From positions 372,001 to 436,000 of the forward strand of contig NZ_LMAH01000001.1 of NCBI RefSeq assembly GCF_001507335.1: a stretch of 64,000 nt of DNA, in the 5' to 3' direction. Shown piece by piece: positions 25,270-34,420 of this stretch. The notes under the pieces were generated by a model. It was given only the letters and a program-made list of their open reading frames with translations. It ran no database searches and was not told the DNA's origin. Both the position numbers and the translations under genes were made by a program. Origin of the DNA: Chryseobacterium sp. JAH (GTDB lineage: Bacteria > Bacteroidota > Bacteroidia > Flavobacteriales > Weeksellaceae). Each line of letters starts with the position of its first letter. Position 1 is the stretch's first letter.

Positions 25270-26748
25270 TTAAACCTTAGATTTCAAAAACCTGATCGTG
25301 ATTGCTCCGGCAGCGAAAAATGTAGACATAGCAATAAATGCATACTGCATATTTCCGAATTTCTGAATGATCACACTGAAAATAAGCATTCCACAGATTA
25401 TCGCAATCTTTTCAAGTACATCATAAAAGCTGAAATACGTGGTATTTTCCATTGAGTTTTCAGGTAAAAGCTTTGAGTATGTTGATCGTGACATCGCCTG
25501 TAAACCTCCCATTACCAAACCTATAAGTCCTGCTAAAGCATAGAACTGCAGCTGAAGATTAGGATTTTCTTTGTTTAAAGAGAATGCAGAAATACAACAA
25601 ACAATCCAAATGATAACGGCGATAGTAATCACGTTTTTATTCCCAATCTTTTTTGAGAGTCTTGAGAACAAGAAAGCTCCGAAGATTGCAATAATCTGAA
25701 TTACCAAAATGGTAATGATTAATTTGTACTTATCTGCCTGTTTAGGGAAAATATCTGTACTACCGAAAGGTACTGCCATCAGGAAAATCGTTTGCATCCC
25801 GACGCTGTAAAAGAAGAAGCTTAATAAAAAGAATTTCAAATTTTTATCAGCAAACAGTTTACTTCCTACTCTGAACAGTTCTCTGAAACTTTCTTTAGCG
25901 ATATCTTTATAGAAGCTGATATTGTCTTTTAAAACCTCAAAAAATCCGCCTTGCTCTTCGTGTCTTTTGAAAATATTTTTATAATTTAATAAAACCAAAT
26001 CTTTCGGTAATTTTTCTTTCACATCACCAAACTGAGGTAAATGTTTGAACGTGTACTGTGAAAAACCAAACCACCAAGCTCCCGTTAATAAAAAGCTTAC
26101 TCTGATATAGATATTTGTCTGTTCAGGACCTTTCGCAACTACCTGAATTAAAACCAAACAGATAATCAATAAAACGACCGAACCTAAATATCCATAAATA
26201 TAGCCTTTTGCAGAAAGTGCATCCTGCTTTTCGGGCGTGGCTATATCGGGTAAAAATGAGTTATAAAATACTAAACTTCCCCAGAAGCCTACACTTGCCG
26301 TGATACTGAATAGTAATCCGAGGAACACATTTTCCATTCCGGTAAACATCGCCAATCCCATACAAGAAGTTGCTCCCAGATAACAGAAAAACTGTAAGAA
26401 TGACTTTTTATTTCCAATGGTATCTGCCAATGAAGATAAAAAAGGAGACAAAAGAACTACTAAAAAGAAAGATATTGCGTAAGAGAAACTCAAAACCGCA
26501 TCTGGCTCGTAAGTTTCGCCGAAAACTTTAATCATATTTCTCACCGGAATTTCCTGCACTTCATTCGCTGCGGCTACATATTCTTTTTTGTTGTAAGCAG
26601 TGGTCAGAATAGTGTAGTAAATAGGAAATATCGCAGAGGTAATCACCAAAGAATAGACGGAATTTGCCCAATCATAGACAGCCCATGCTTTCATGATTTT
26701 TGGGTTATTCTTTATGTTTTGTGAAGGTTGAATTTCGGTTTCAGACAT
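25270..26748 (-). CDS. MFS transporter, UMF1/Atg22-like
   Basis: From the ATG at 26748 (MSETEIQPSQN) the protein has 492 residues and about 12 hydrophobic segments. AWAVYDWANSVYSLVITSAIFPIYY near 28-52 is the hallmark of the UMF1/Atg22-like branch of the major facilitator superfamily, whose yeast member exports amino acids from the vacuole. The bacterial substrate is unknown. A long cytoplasmic loop in the middle (about 230-290) is charged. The gene is apparently monocistronic, with a TATTTTTG box 20 bp upstream. An earlier start at 26769 would remove the promoter and is rejected. Confidence 0.85.
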   Translation of the reverse strand: MSETEIQPSQNIKNNPKIMKAWAVYDWANSVYSLVITSAIFPIYYTILTTAYNKKEYVAAANEVQEIPVRNMIKVFGETYEPDAVLSFSYAISFFLVVLLSPFLSSLADTIGNKKSFLQFFCYLGATSCMGLAMFTGMENVFLGLLFSITASVGFWGSLVFYNSFLPDIATPEKQDALSAKGYIYGYLGSVVLLIICLVLIQVVAKGPEQTNIYIRVSFLLTGAWWFGFSQYTFKHLPQFGDVKEKLPKDLVLLNYKNIFKRHEEQGGFFEVLKDNISFYKDIAKESFRELFRVGSKLFADKNLKFFLLSFFFYSVGMQTIFLMAVPFGSTDIFPKQADKYKLIITILVIQIIAIFGAFLFSRLSKKIGNKNVITIAVIIWIVCCISAFSLNKENPNLQLQFYALAGLIGLVMGGLQAMSRSTYSKLLPENSMENTTYFSFYDVLEKIAIICGMLIFSVIIQKFGNMQYAFIAMSTFFAAGAITIRFLKSKV

Positions 26749-26768
26749 TTTAAAATGTATTAGTTGCA

Positions 26769-26776
26769 CAAAAATA
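26769..26776 (-). promoter_or_regulatory. Candidate -7 box for the MFS gene
   Basis: The minus strand reads TATTTTTG, a match to TAnnTTTG, 20 bp upstream of the chosen start. Confidence 0.4.
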
Positions 26777-26918
26777 GAAAAACCGCTGAATATTCGGTGA
26801 TTTTTATTTTGTTTCAGGGAAATATTATTGTTTGGTTTAAATTAAATATGCCTTTAAAATATTTTTAATGGAAAGTAAAAACCTATTCTAGTGAAGCTCG
26901 CCTGTTAGCCTTAAACAA

Positions 26919-26950
26919 AAAGACCAAAAACACTATTGCTTTTGGTCTTT
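26919..26950 (-). terminator. Terminator of the thiolase transcript
   Basis: Stem aaagaccaaaa / ttttggtcttt with a 10-nt loop, downstream of the decayed small gene that follows the thiolase. Confidence 0.75.
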
Positions 26951-26964
26951 ATTTATTTAAAAAT

Positions 26965-27173
26965 TTATCTGTTTAAGAAATCCTTGAATTTTGGATATTT
27001 GACAACTTTAAAAATAATTAATACAATACCGATACCCTAAAGAATGGATCCTATGGTTATGCATAAGTTCCACTCATTGCTCCAAATGAGATGTGAGTAA
27101 TTTTTAGCCAAGCTCCAACTATATTTAATACAAAGCCTGCTAAAAATACAAATATGGCATATTTAGCTTTCAT
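26965..27173 (-). pseudogene. Decayed small membrane protein gene (GldL-like N-terminus)
   Basis: The intact part is a 38-codon frame from 27173 to the stop at 27057: one hydrophobic helix followed by WLKITHISFGAMSGTY, which recalls the FKITHMSFG stretch of GldL-type membrane proteins. The sequence beyond the stop continues in another frame as ITIGSIL-stop-GIGIVLIIFKVVKYPKFKDFLNR, a second hydrophobic helix with a basic end, to a natural stop at 26965. One single-base shift near 27060 and one CAG-to-TAG-like change would restore about 69 codons. It starts 10 bp after the thiolase gene and precedes a terminator. The 38-residue product could still be made. Confidence 0.6.
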
Positions 27174-27183
27174 AAGAATTATC

Positions 27184-28362
27184 TTACAAATTCTCAATAA
27201 CAATAGCAGAAGCTCCACCACCACCGTTACAGATCGCTGCAGCACCGTATTTTCCGTTGTTTTGCTTTAAAACATTGATTAAAGTTACAATGATTCTTGA
27301 ACCCGAACTACCCAGTGGATGTCCTAAAGCTACTGCTCCACCGTTTACATTTACTTTGGCAGCATCTAATCCTAAAATTTTATTGTTCGCCAAACCTACT
27401 ACAGAAAATGCTTCATTGAATTCAAAAAAGTCGATATCTGAAATCTCTAAACCTGCCTTTTTCAGAGCGATAGGTAATGCTTTTGATGGCGCAGTAGTAA
27501 AGTTTTCAGGCTCATGAGCTGCGTCTGCGTAAGAGACGATTTTTGCTAATGGTTTCAATCCTAATTCTTCCATTTTCTCTTTAGAAACAAGGATTAAAGC
27601 AGAAGCACCGTCATTTAAAGTAGATGCGTTAGCAGCTGTAACGGTTCCATCTTCTTTTTTGAAAACAGTAGGAAGTGTAGGAAGTCTGTCAAAATTAACC
27701 GCTTTATATTCCTCGTCTTCTGAAAAAATGATGGGATCTCCTTTTCTTTGTGGAATTGAAACAGGTACTACTTCTTCAGCAAATTTCCCTTCGCTCCAAG
27801 CTTTTGCAGATCTTTTGTAAGATTCAATGGCAAAATTATCCTGATCTTCTCTTGTAAAATGGTAATCTGTAGCACATTTTTCTGCGCAAACACCCATGTG
27901 AACTTTGTTGTAAACGTCTGTAAGACCGTCTAAAACCATTCCATCCTGCATTTTCACATCACCTAATTTGGTTGCGTTTCTTGCATTATAATAATGTGGA
28001 ACTGAAGACATATTTTCCATCCCACCAGCAACAATAACATCTGCATCACCTGCTTTGATTGCCTGCGCAGCCATCGTAACAGCTTTCATTCCTGAAGCAC
28101 AAACTTTGTTGATCGTTGTAGACGGTGTTTCGTTTGAAAGTCCTGCACCTAATGCAACCTGACGAGCTGGCGCCTGACCTTCACCTGCCTGCAAAACGTT
28201 ACCCATATATATTTCCTGAACATTTTTTGGGTCAAGATTGATTTTATCTAATGCTCCTTTCACTGCTGCTGCTCCCAATTTTGTAGCAGGTACTGTTGAT
28301 AAGCTTCCCATAAAACTTCCCATTGGGGTTCTTACCGCGGAAACGATGAATACTTCTTTCAT
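27184..28362 (-). CDS. Acetyl-CoA C-acyltransferase (thiolase)
   Basis: The 392-residue enzyme joins two acetyl-CoA to acetoacetyl-CoA or, in reverse, cleaves 3-ketoacyl-CoA. The catalytic residues are in place: Cys88 in NKVCASGMKA, His348 in GGAVALGHPLG and Cys378 in AICNGGGGA. The length and the SAVRTPMGSF start are typical of biosynthetic-type acetyl-CoA acetyltransferases. It could feed the mevalonate pathway, whose kinase is encoded 3 kb away, or act in degradation with the EtfAB proteins of this window; sequence alone does not decide. A small decayed gene follows by 10 bp. Confidence 0.95.
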   Translation of the reverse strand: MKEVFIVSAVRTPMGSFMGSLSTVPATKLGAAAVKGALDKINLDPKNVQEIYMGNVLQAGEGQAPARQVALGAGLSNETPSTTINKVCASGMKAVTMAAQAIKAGDADVIVAGGMENMSSVPHYYNARNATKLGDVKMQDGMVLDGLTDVYNKVHMGVCAEKCATDYHFTREDQDNFAIESYKRSAKAWSEGKFAEEVVPVSIPQRKGDPIIFSEDEEYKAVNFDRLPTLPTVFKKEDGTVTAANASTLNDGASALILVSKEKMEELGLKPLAKIVSYADAAHEPENFTTAPSKALPIALKKAGLEISDIDFFEFNEAFSVVGLANNKILGLDAAKVNVNGGAVALGHPLGSSGSRIIVTLINVLKQNNGKYGAAAICNGGGGASAIVIENL

Positions 28363-28467
28363 ATATTTATCTATTTAATTTTTGTTTAAGTATACTTACT
28401 ATTTATTTTAAAATTTTAAAAAATGATTATCACTCAAGCCAATAGCAAACCAACTGAATAAAGCATC

Positions 28468-28872
28468 TTATTCTATTTTTTCAAGAATAATTTCATCGGT
28501 TTTATTAAAATACTGTGATGAAATTTTGATAAACTGATGATCTGTTTCTATAATTTTGTTAGTGATAACATCCCCTATTCTGATTGGGTTTTTACCGTCC
28601 GATTTCCCTGTTACTATGGTTTTATATGTACAGTCATCAAGAAATTCAACTTTATATTTGATGTAATCTTTTCCGTTGTTGGTATATTCTCGCTGAGAAT
28701 CTTTTTTAATGACGATATTCCATTTTTTTGCAGATTCACCTTCTTTGATGAATTTCCCTACTTTCATAAGATGGCATTTTGCAGGCGAATCTGGTAATAA
28801 AAAATGTTCCTGGGATTTTACTTCTGAAGAGAAAAAAATGAATATGATGAATAAAAATGAATATATTCTCAT
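28468..28872 (-). CDS. Small exported protein of unknown function
   Basis: From the ATG at 28872 the protein has 134 residues and a signal peptide (MRIYSFLFIIFIFFSSEVKSQ). The mature part is polar and beta-rich, with CHLMKVGKFI and FLDDCTYKTIVTGK; its two cysteines (near 31 and 79) might form a disulfide in the periplasm. No family is recognised with certainty. The start overlaps the stop of the upstream membrane-protein gene in an ATGA arrangement, so the two are translationally coupled and probably work together. A longer frame to 28971 is antisense-like and lacks a signal, so it is rejected. Confidence 0.65.
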   Translation of the reverse strand: MRIYSFLFIIFIFFSSEVKSQEHFLLPDSPAKCHLMKVGKFIKEGESAKKWNIVIKKDSQREYTNNGKDYIKYKVEFLDDCTYKTIVTGKSDGKNPIRIGDVITNKIIETDHQFIKISSQYFNKTDEIILEKIE

Positions 28873-29252
28873 AGTTTTTTCTTTGTAGCAAATAACATGA
28901 TGATAGCACCTAAAAACTCCGCAGCCCAGCCCCATTTTAACTTCACCGTTGAAGCTAAAGTCTCTGTCCAAGATTTAAAAGGAAGAAAACTGAAATAGCT
29001 GAATGCCTGATATTTTGTCGCAAAAATTGTGAAGAGAAACAAGATAATTAATAAAACACTGAACGTTCTTACGATTTTCGGACTGTTATTGAGTATTCCA
29101 AACAATGCAATAGCCGAGAAAACCCAGCAGACAATGGCTAAATAATGATCAACTTCCCAGTAGTTCCAATTTCCGATAATCGGAACGTGTACGAGCGGCA
29201 GGAAGCTTCCAACCACTACTAAAATCAATCCAACTAACTGTATATTTTTCAT
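28869..29252 (-). CDS. Four-helix membrane protein of unknown function
   Basis: The 127-residue product, started at the ATG at 29252, has four hydrophobic segments (about 3-20, 40-58, 64-82, 105-122) joined by short loops. The sequence is low in charged residues and has no recognised motif. The end is basic (ATKKKL). It overlaps the next gene in an ATGA, which suggests coupled translation with the small exported protein downstream. A longer frame up to 29342 has no support. Function unknown. Confidence 0.65.
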   Translation of the reverse strand: MKNIQLVGLILVVVGSFLPLVHVPIIGNWNYWEVDHYLAIVCWVFSAIALFGILNNSPKIVRTFSVLLIILFLFTIFATKYQAFSYFSFLPFKSWTETLASTVKLKWGWAAEFLGAIIMLFATKKKL

Positions 29253-29410
29253 CTTTTTATAAGATTCTGAGAAAGCCAAAGTACAAAAAAAAACACACTT
29301 TAAATAGGTGTGTTTTGAAATCAAATATTTGAATTTTAGCAATTACTATTAACAAAATATTTAAAGAAAATTTAATGAATTATTAATAAAAATAAAATTT
29401 AGATGAATAA

Positions 29411-30493
29411 TTAGAAATTGATACTTGCCAATTCTAATCCGACCTGCAGACCATATTTTGATAAAAGAAGGGCATCATTATTAAAAGTTGGAGTAAAATC
29501 TTTTTGAATAAATAATCCAACACCTCCATAACCAATTCCAAATTTTCCACCTACAAGAAAGTTATTGACTCCATTACTTACCGTTTCTCGCTCTACAATT
29601 CTTTTAGAATAATCGGTTGAAAATTTATTATAAATAAAACTAGTCACTCTTACACCACCATATAACCCTGCAACGATATACATTTGCGTTTTTCTATTAT
29701 CTATGTATTTCACGTTTTCATGGTCAACATATTTAGGATTCAGTACCCATTTTACCTCCAAGGGAATAGTAATATAACAATTATATAAACCCGTTTTTTT
29801 AAAAGCACCTTTTGTAAAGTCATGTAAATATAGATAATCTTCATTTTGAGAAAAAACTTTATCTTGTTTTGGCACAAATCTATCCGAACGATAACCTACT
29901 CCGAACCTGTAAAAAAATGGGCTTTTAAAACTTCCTAACTGATTTTCGTATCTTAAAGCTAAGTATGATGAATTAAATCCATTTTTTATTTCAGAATCTC
30001 CATTAAAAAAGCCCAAAGGCTCATTCTTGGTCACTAAACTTGTTCCCAAAAAGCCAACAGAAAGCTTTACAGAATGCAAATAATCTTTAGGAAGCATCAC
30101 TCTTTTTTTCCTGAACAATACCCCCCCAGGGTAAGAATCAACAGTCAAGCTGTATTTTTTATTAGGATTTAAAACTGTAAATTTCACTAGTTCCTTCGTC
30201 GCAGTTTCTAGTTCAGATTTTTCATTTTCTATTTTTTCATTGATAATTTGCTCGTATTTTTCGGCAATTTCTTTTCTGCGTTTCGATTTTTCTTCAGTAA
30301 CCGAAGCATTATTTCCTTTCAATCTTTCATCAAGCTTATCAAGTTCAATATTCATATTAGTTTTTTCAGATTGAACGATACTATCAATTTTTTTCGTGTA
30401 TTTGTCCATCTCCGAAGAAACATTTTTATTATCCTGAGCGTAGACGCAAATGGAAAGTAAAAAAGCAGTAAATAAGGTAATTTTTGTTTTCAT
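29411..30493 (-). CDS. Exported coiled-coil and outer-membrane beta-barrel protein
   Basis: The 360-residue protein has a signal peptide (about 1-19, MKTKITLFTAFLLSICVYAQ). Residues about 25-105 are highly charged with heptad-like Glu/Lys patterns and probably form a coiled coil. The rest, from about 115 to the terminal phenylalanine, has alternating patterns and aromatic ends typical of an outer-membrane barrel. It could anchor a periplasmic coiled-coil arm in the outer membrane. It follows the sigma/anti-sigma pair by 77 bp on the same strand and may be its target or sensor; this is inferred from position. The function is unknown. Confidence 0.65.
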   Translation of the reverse strand: MKTKITLFTAFLLSICVYAQDNKNVSSEMDKYTKKIDSIVQSEKTNMNIELDKLDERLKGNNASVTEEKSKRRKEIAEKYEQIINEKIENEKSELETATKELVKFTVLNPNKKYSLTVDSYPGGVLFRKKRVMLPKDYLHSVKLSVGFLGTSLVTKNEPLGFFNGDSEIKNGFNSSYLALRYENQLGSFKSPFFYRFGVGYRSDRFVPKQDKVFSQNEDYLYLHDFTKGAFKKTGLYNCYITIPLEVKWVLNPKYVDHENVKYIDNRKTQMYIVAGLYGGVRVTSFIYNKFSTDYSKRIVERETVSNGVNNFLVGGKFGIGYGGVGLFIQKDFTPTFNNDALLLSKYGLQVGLELASINF

Positions 30494-30570
30494 ATCAAGC
30501 TTATTTTTAGGTACAACAGTATTTCTGATTAGTTTTAAACAGTCTATTTTTATTATGAATTTGTTTATGA

Positions 30571-31269
30571 TTATTCTATTGAGATAGAATCTGAAAAGAC
30601 TTTGAAACCAAATATTTCTAAGGAACTAGGCCGTTTAAATTTGATTTTTGAAGCATCTAAAACACCAAACTGTTTATGATTTTTCAGGTTTTCTTCCCTA
30701 GTTTTATCCAATTCTCTTCCAAGTAAAAGCTGTTCTGCATTGGTATAATTTACCTTTTTGCGTTCGGCAATGGTTGGTTTTTGATTTAAAAAATTATCTG
30801 CTTCTTTAACGACTGGAATCTGAGGATTTTCTTTTTCCTTCACTTTTTCCTCAACAAAAATATGTTCAGAAATACTTGTTGGGTTTGCTGAAATTGTTTG
30901 TTTTAGATTTTCTTCTTTTTTGATTGAATTTATTTTAGAATCCACATTAGAAGTTTCTATTTTTACTAAATTTTCAGCTTCGGGAAGAGATTCATTCTTA
31001 TCAATATCTAATTTTTCATCTTTATCTTTAATAAAAGCTTTCGTAAATTCCTTTCTATCATTATCCACTTTATCAAAGTAGAAAATAGCTCCGAAAGAAA
31101 TAAAAAGAAGCACTACAGCAGCATATTTCCACCAATACAAAGTGCTTTTTTGAGGAACATTTACCTCCACATCTAATCCGGTATTAATTTTAGACCAAAA
31201 ATCTAAAGAAGGGCTTATTTCCAACTCTTCGTACTCAGATTTTAATTGTTTCAGTATTTTTTTGTCCAT
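30571..31269 (-). CDS. Putative anti-sigma factor (single-pass membrane protein)
   Basis: The 232-residue protein has a short N-terminal cytoplasmic region, one transmembrane helix near 46-63 (KYAAVVLLFISFGAIFYF) and a long, charged periplasmic part. The N-terminal part (LKSEYEELEISPSLDFWSKI) has the form usual for membrane anti-sigma factors that follow ECF sigma genes in Bacteroidota, without a zinc H-x3-C-x2-C motif. The gene overlaps the sigma gene by 35 bp, the typical arrangement. Release of the sigma factor may involve proteolysis of this protein, as in related systems; this is not shown. Confidence 0.75.
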   Translation of the reverse strand: MDKKILKQLKSEYEELEISPSLDFWSKINTGLDVEVNVPQKSTLYWWKYAAVVLLFISFGAIFYFDKVDNDRKEFTKAFIKDKDEKLDIDKNESLPEAENLVKIETSNVDSKINSIKKEENLKQTISANPTSISEHIFVEEKVKEKENPQIPVVKEADNFLNQKPTIAERKKVNYTNAEQLLLGRELDKTREENLKNHKQFGVLDASKIKFKRPSSLEIFGFKVFSDSISIE

Positions 31270-31789
31270 TTTCTTTTGCTTTTAAATAATCAGCAATCCA
31301 TTTTTTGGCTTTGCTTAACTGGCTTTTACTTGTACCTTCTGAAATATTCATGATTTCAGCGATTTCCTGATGCTTTCTGTCTTCAAAAACGTAGAGATTG
31401 AAGATCAATCGATAACCTGGTGGCATTTGTGAAAAAATTTCTCCGAGATTAATTTCAGTTAGTCTTTCATCGATCTCATCATCCATATAATGATCAGCAA
31501 TCTCAATATCTGCGTAGAGAATATTTTTATTTTTCCTGACAAAGGTTATGGAGTCATTCACAACAATTTTTCTCAGCCAAAACGGAAAACTTTTCCATTC
31601 CTTGCAATCACCAATTTTATTAAAACATTTCAGAAAAGCATTTAACAGGATATCTTCAGCATCATGAATGTTATTTGTGTAAGAATTTGCAATCGCCAGC
31701 ATTTTAGCTGAAAACAACTCGTAAAGAGCTTTTTGGGCTCTCCGATCCTGTTTTTTGGCAAGTTTAAAATTCTCTTCTAAATTCTTCAT
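31235..31789 (-). CDS. ECF-type RNA polymerase sigma factor
   Basis: The 184-residue protein has the sigma-70 region 2 (YTNNIHDAEDILLNAFLKCFNKI near 37-59) and region 4 (LIFNLYVFEDRKHQEIAEIMNISEGTSKSQLSKAKK near 129-164) with its helix-turn-helix. Regions 1 and 3 are missing, as expected for ECF factors. The gene overlaps an anti-sigma-like gene by 35 bp. The operon continues to a coiled-coil/barrel protein. The regulon cannot be predicted; no distinctive sequence was seen in front of its own start. Confidence 0.9.
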   Translation of the reverse strand: MKNLEENFKLAKKQDRRAQKALYELFSAKMLAIANSYTNNIHDAEDILLNAFLKCFNKIGDCKEWKSFPFWLRKIVVNDSITFVRKNKNILYADIEIADHYMDDEIDERLTEINLGEIFSQMPPGYRLIFNLYVFEDRKHQEIAEIMNISEGTSKSQLSKAKKWIADYLKAKENGQKNTETIKI

Positions 31790-31846
31790 GTATCAGTTTC
31801 TATCTATAAGACGACAAACGTTTGAAATGGTTGCCCGAAAATAAAA

Positions 31847-31876
31847 AAATTGCACTTTCTTTCAAAAGTGCAATTT
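31847..31876. terminator. Terminator downstream of the M43 protease gene
   Basis: Perfect 12-bp stem (aaattgcacttt / aaagtgcaattt) with a 6-nt loop, 24 bp after the protease stop codon. Confidence 0.8.
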
Positions 31877-31899
31877 ATATTTAGATTTTTGTTTAAAAC

Positions 31900-32871
31900 T
31901 TATTGTGCGAAAGAATATCTTGGTCCTCCTGATTGGAAAACTGCCAACATTCTGCTTTTCTGGTCTGAAGAAAACATGTACATCGCTCTGTCATCCACAT
32001 AATCCATATAGTTCATCGTCATTTCTACAGGGTTTCCTGCGCAAGTACTGTAATGAGGAAAAGCTGGTGCACCATAATTTGCAGTGTTGTGCGACGGTGT
32101 ATCCGCGACCAGATCGTTTCCGCATGTAGCATCTCCCCAAATGTGGCGAAGATTCATCCAGTGACCAACTTCATGGGTTGCGGTCCTTCCCAGATTGAAA
32201 GGATATGTAGCGGTTCCTGTACTTCCAAAATATTTAGAATCTACAACCACACCATCTGTTGCACTAGCACCTCCAGGAAACTGAGCATATCCTAAAATGC
32301 CACCACCGATAGTACAAACCCATAAATTAAGTTTCGTGGTCGGAGAAAGAGGACTTAATCCTCCTTGTGCAGATTTCTTCATGGCATCACGGGTACCCCA
32401 TGAAGTTTTCTTAGTAGATTTTCTGACAACTTGATCTAACACGAAACGTATACCTACATTAGCTTTAACATTAGAAAATGCAGCGGGAACATCATTATAA
32501 TCGGTATTTGTAGCATTGAAATCCTTATTCAGTATATCTATTTGCGACTGAATCTGCGCTTGTGAAATATTTTCTGCAGCAGTTTTATAAAGTACATTTA
32601 CAACAACCGGAATTTCAATCACGCCATTCACAAGCCTCGACTGAAAGTTTTCACTCAACTTTGTTTGGGTAAAAGCTTCAATTTGTGCAATTTTCATCGC
32701 CAATGCTGGATCGTTTGCCATTTGATCTTTTAAAACTTCGTCAGACGCACAGCCTCGATGTGAATTTGCGCTTTCAATTTTGTTTTCTGACTGATTTTCT
32801 AATTTATCATCAGATTCGCAACCTGCTAGAATAGCAGCCGCTATCCCTAACATAAAAAAAGTCTTTTTCAT
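31900..32871 (-). CDS. M43 (pappalysin-like) zinc metalloprotease lipoprotein
   Basis: The 323-residue protein has a lipoprotein signal with lipobox LAGC, so Cys18 would be lipidated. Its zinc site is complete: His233, Glu234, His237 and His243 in HEVGHWMNLRH, a HExxHxxxxxH site typical of M43, with the Met-turn in MTMNYMDYVDD near 293-303. Cysteines near 250 and 285 may form a disulfide, as in the family. It is likely an extracytoplasmic protease, on the cell surface or secreted. It is the only gene between two terminator-like regions; the sigma cassette lies downstream on the same strand. Confidence 0.9.
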   Translation of the reverse strand: MKKTFFMLGIAAAILAGCESDDKLENQSENKIESANSHRGCASDEVLKDQMANDPALAMKIAQIEAFTQTKLSENFQSRLVNGVIEIPVVVNVLYKTAAENISQAQIQSQIDILNKDFNATNTDYNDVPAAFSNVKANVGIRFVLDQVVRKSTKKTSWGTRDAMKKSAQGGLSPLSPTTKLNLWVCTIGGGILGYAQFPGGASATDGVVVDSKYFGSTGTATYPFNLGRTATHEVGHWMNLRHIWGDATCGNDLVADTPSHNTANYGAPAFPHYSTCAGNPVEMTMNYMDYVDDRAMYMFSSDQKSRMLAVFQSGGPRYSFAQ

Positions 32872-33067
32872 AGTATTTTCATATTAATTAGGTATAATTA
32901 TTTTGTTTTATACAACAAAACAACGATTACTTAACAAATATAAAAATTTTATATAAACACAATATATCTTTTTTAAAAAAAAATAATTAATTTTTAACAA
33001 AAACTTATAAAACCACGTAATAATTCAACAAAAAATGAAAAATACAGAAGATATTTCAATAAATACT

Positions 33068-34402
33068 CTAATGTTTTATTTCGCTTACTTTTGTTGGATC
33101 ATGTTTATGCTTAAAAACAATTGCAAAGAGAATAGTGACTACAAGCGCATAACCTGCGAAAATATACCATGAAGTTTGCCATCCTACAAGCTGTAACGCT
33201 GGATCTGTCTGCGAAAAGACATAATGATTAACAACTTCCTGAGCGCCCAACATCCCTATCGTAGCTCCAAAGCCATTAGTCATCATCATAAAAACTCCCT
33301 GTGCACTTGAGCGAATACTTTTATCCGTTTCTTTATCAACGAACAGTGAACCAGAAACATTGAAAAAATCAAAAGCAATTCCGTAAACGATCATTGATAA
33401 AACAAACATCCAAACTCCTCCGCCAGGATTTCCGAGACCAAATAATCCGAATCTTAAAAACCACGCAAACATCGCCATTAGCATTACTTTTTTGATTCCA
33501 TATCTCTTTAAGAAGAATGGAATTAATAGAATACACAAGGTTTCTGAAACCTGCGATAATGATATAAGCGCATTCGCATTATTTGAACCCCAAGTATCTG
33601 CATACTCAGGAATTGATTTAAAACTTGTAATAAATGGATTTGCGTAACCGTTCGTAATTTGTAATGAAACACCCAAAAACATTGAGAATATAAAGAAAAT
33701 CGCCATTTTCTTCTCTTTAAACAGAGCAAAAGCTTTAAGACCCAATGCATCAGACAAAGTTCTTTTTTCGGTACTCTTATTGACTTCGCAATTTGGCAAA
33801 GTAAAAGAATAAATGAATAATACAATTCCTAAGATACCTGAAACAAAAAATTGGCTGTAGCTATTCTGAAAACTTGGAAAATCAGATTGATTTGAAAAAT
33901 TAAAAGTTATACTTCCGTCCTGAATTCCTGCAAAGTTAACAAATAACATCGCACAGATAAAACCTACAGTTCCTAATGTACGAATAGGTGGAAAAGATTT
34001 AATGGTGTCGTAATTATTATTGACCAAAACTGTGTATGCTACAGAATTGGAAAGCGCAATCGTCGGCATATAAAACGTTACACTTAAACTATAAAGTAGA
34101 AAAAGCCTCGAAAATTCAACGTTATCTCCTGCTGACATCCCATAGTAACCTGCCCAGATCAGGAAAACAGCAGCCAGAAAATGACAAATTCCGAGAAGCT
34201 TCTGTGCCTGAATCCATCGGTCTGCAATAATGCCCATTATCGCAGGCATAAAAATCGATACAATCCCCTGCATGGCATAGAACAGTCCAATTTTAGATCC
34301 CAATCCTACCGAGCCAAGATAGTTTCCCATGGAAGTAAGATAAGCTCCCCAAACTCCAAATTGGAGAAAGCTCAGAATGGTCAATCGTAATTTTAAATTC
34401 AT
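33068..34402 (-). CDS. NupG-like MFS transporter (nucleoside:H+ symporter family)
   Basis: The 444-residue integral membrane protein has about 12 hydrophobic segments. The beginning (LRLTILSFLQFGVWGAYLTSMGNYL) and IMGIIADRW near 55-63 match the NupG-type nucleoside permease family within the major facilitators. It probably imports nucleosides by proton symport; the substrate remains inferred. It starts 18 bp after the bifunctional nuclease gene on the same strand, and the pair could join nuclease activity to uptake of its products. No terminator is evident between them. Confidence 0.8.
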   Translation of the reverse strand: MNLKLRLTILSFLQFGVWGAYLTSMGNYLGSVGLGSKIGLFYAMQGIVSIFMPAIMGIIADRWIQAQKLLGICHFLAAVFLIWAGYYGMSAGDNVEFSRLFLLYSLSVTFYMPTIALSNSVAYTVLVNNNYDTIKSFPPIRTLGTVGFICAMLFVNFAGIQDGSITFNFSNQSDFPSFQNSYSQFFVSGILGIVLFIYSFTLPNCEVNKSTEKRTLSDALGLKAFALFKEKKMAIFFIFSMFLGVSLQITNGYANPFITSFKSIPEYADTWGSNNANALISLSQVSETLCILLIPFFLKRYGIKKVMLMAMFAWFLRFGLFGLGNPGGGVWMFVLSMIVYGIAFDFFNVSGSLFVDKETDKSIRSSAQGVFMMMTNGFGATIGMLGAQEVVNHYVFSQTDPALQLVGWQTSWYIFAGYALVVTILFAIVFKHKHDPTKVSEIKH

Positions 34403-34420
34403 TTTGTATCTATAATATCC

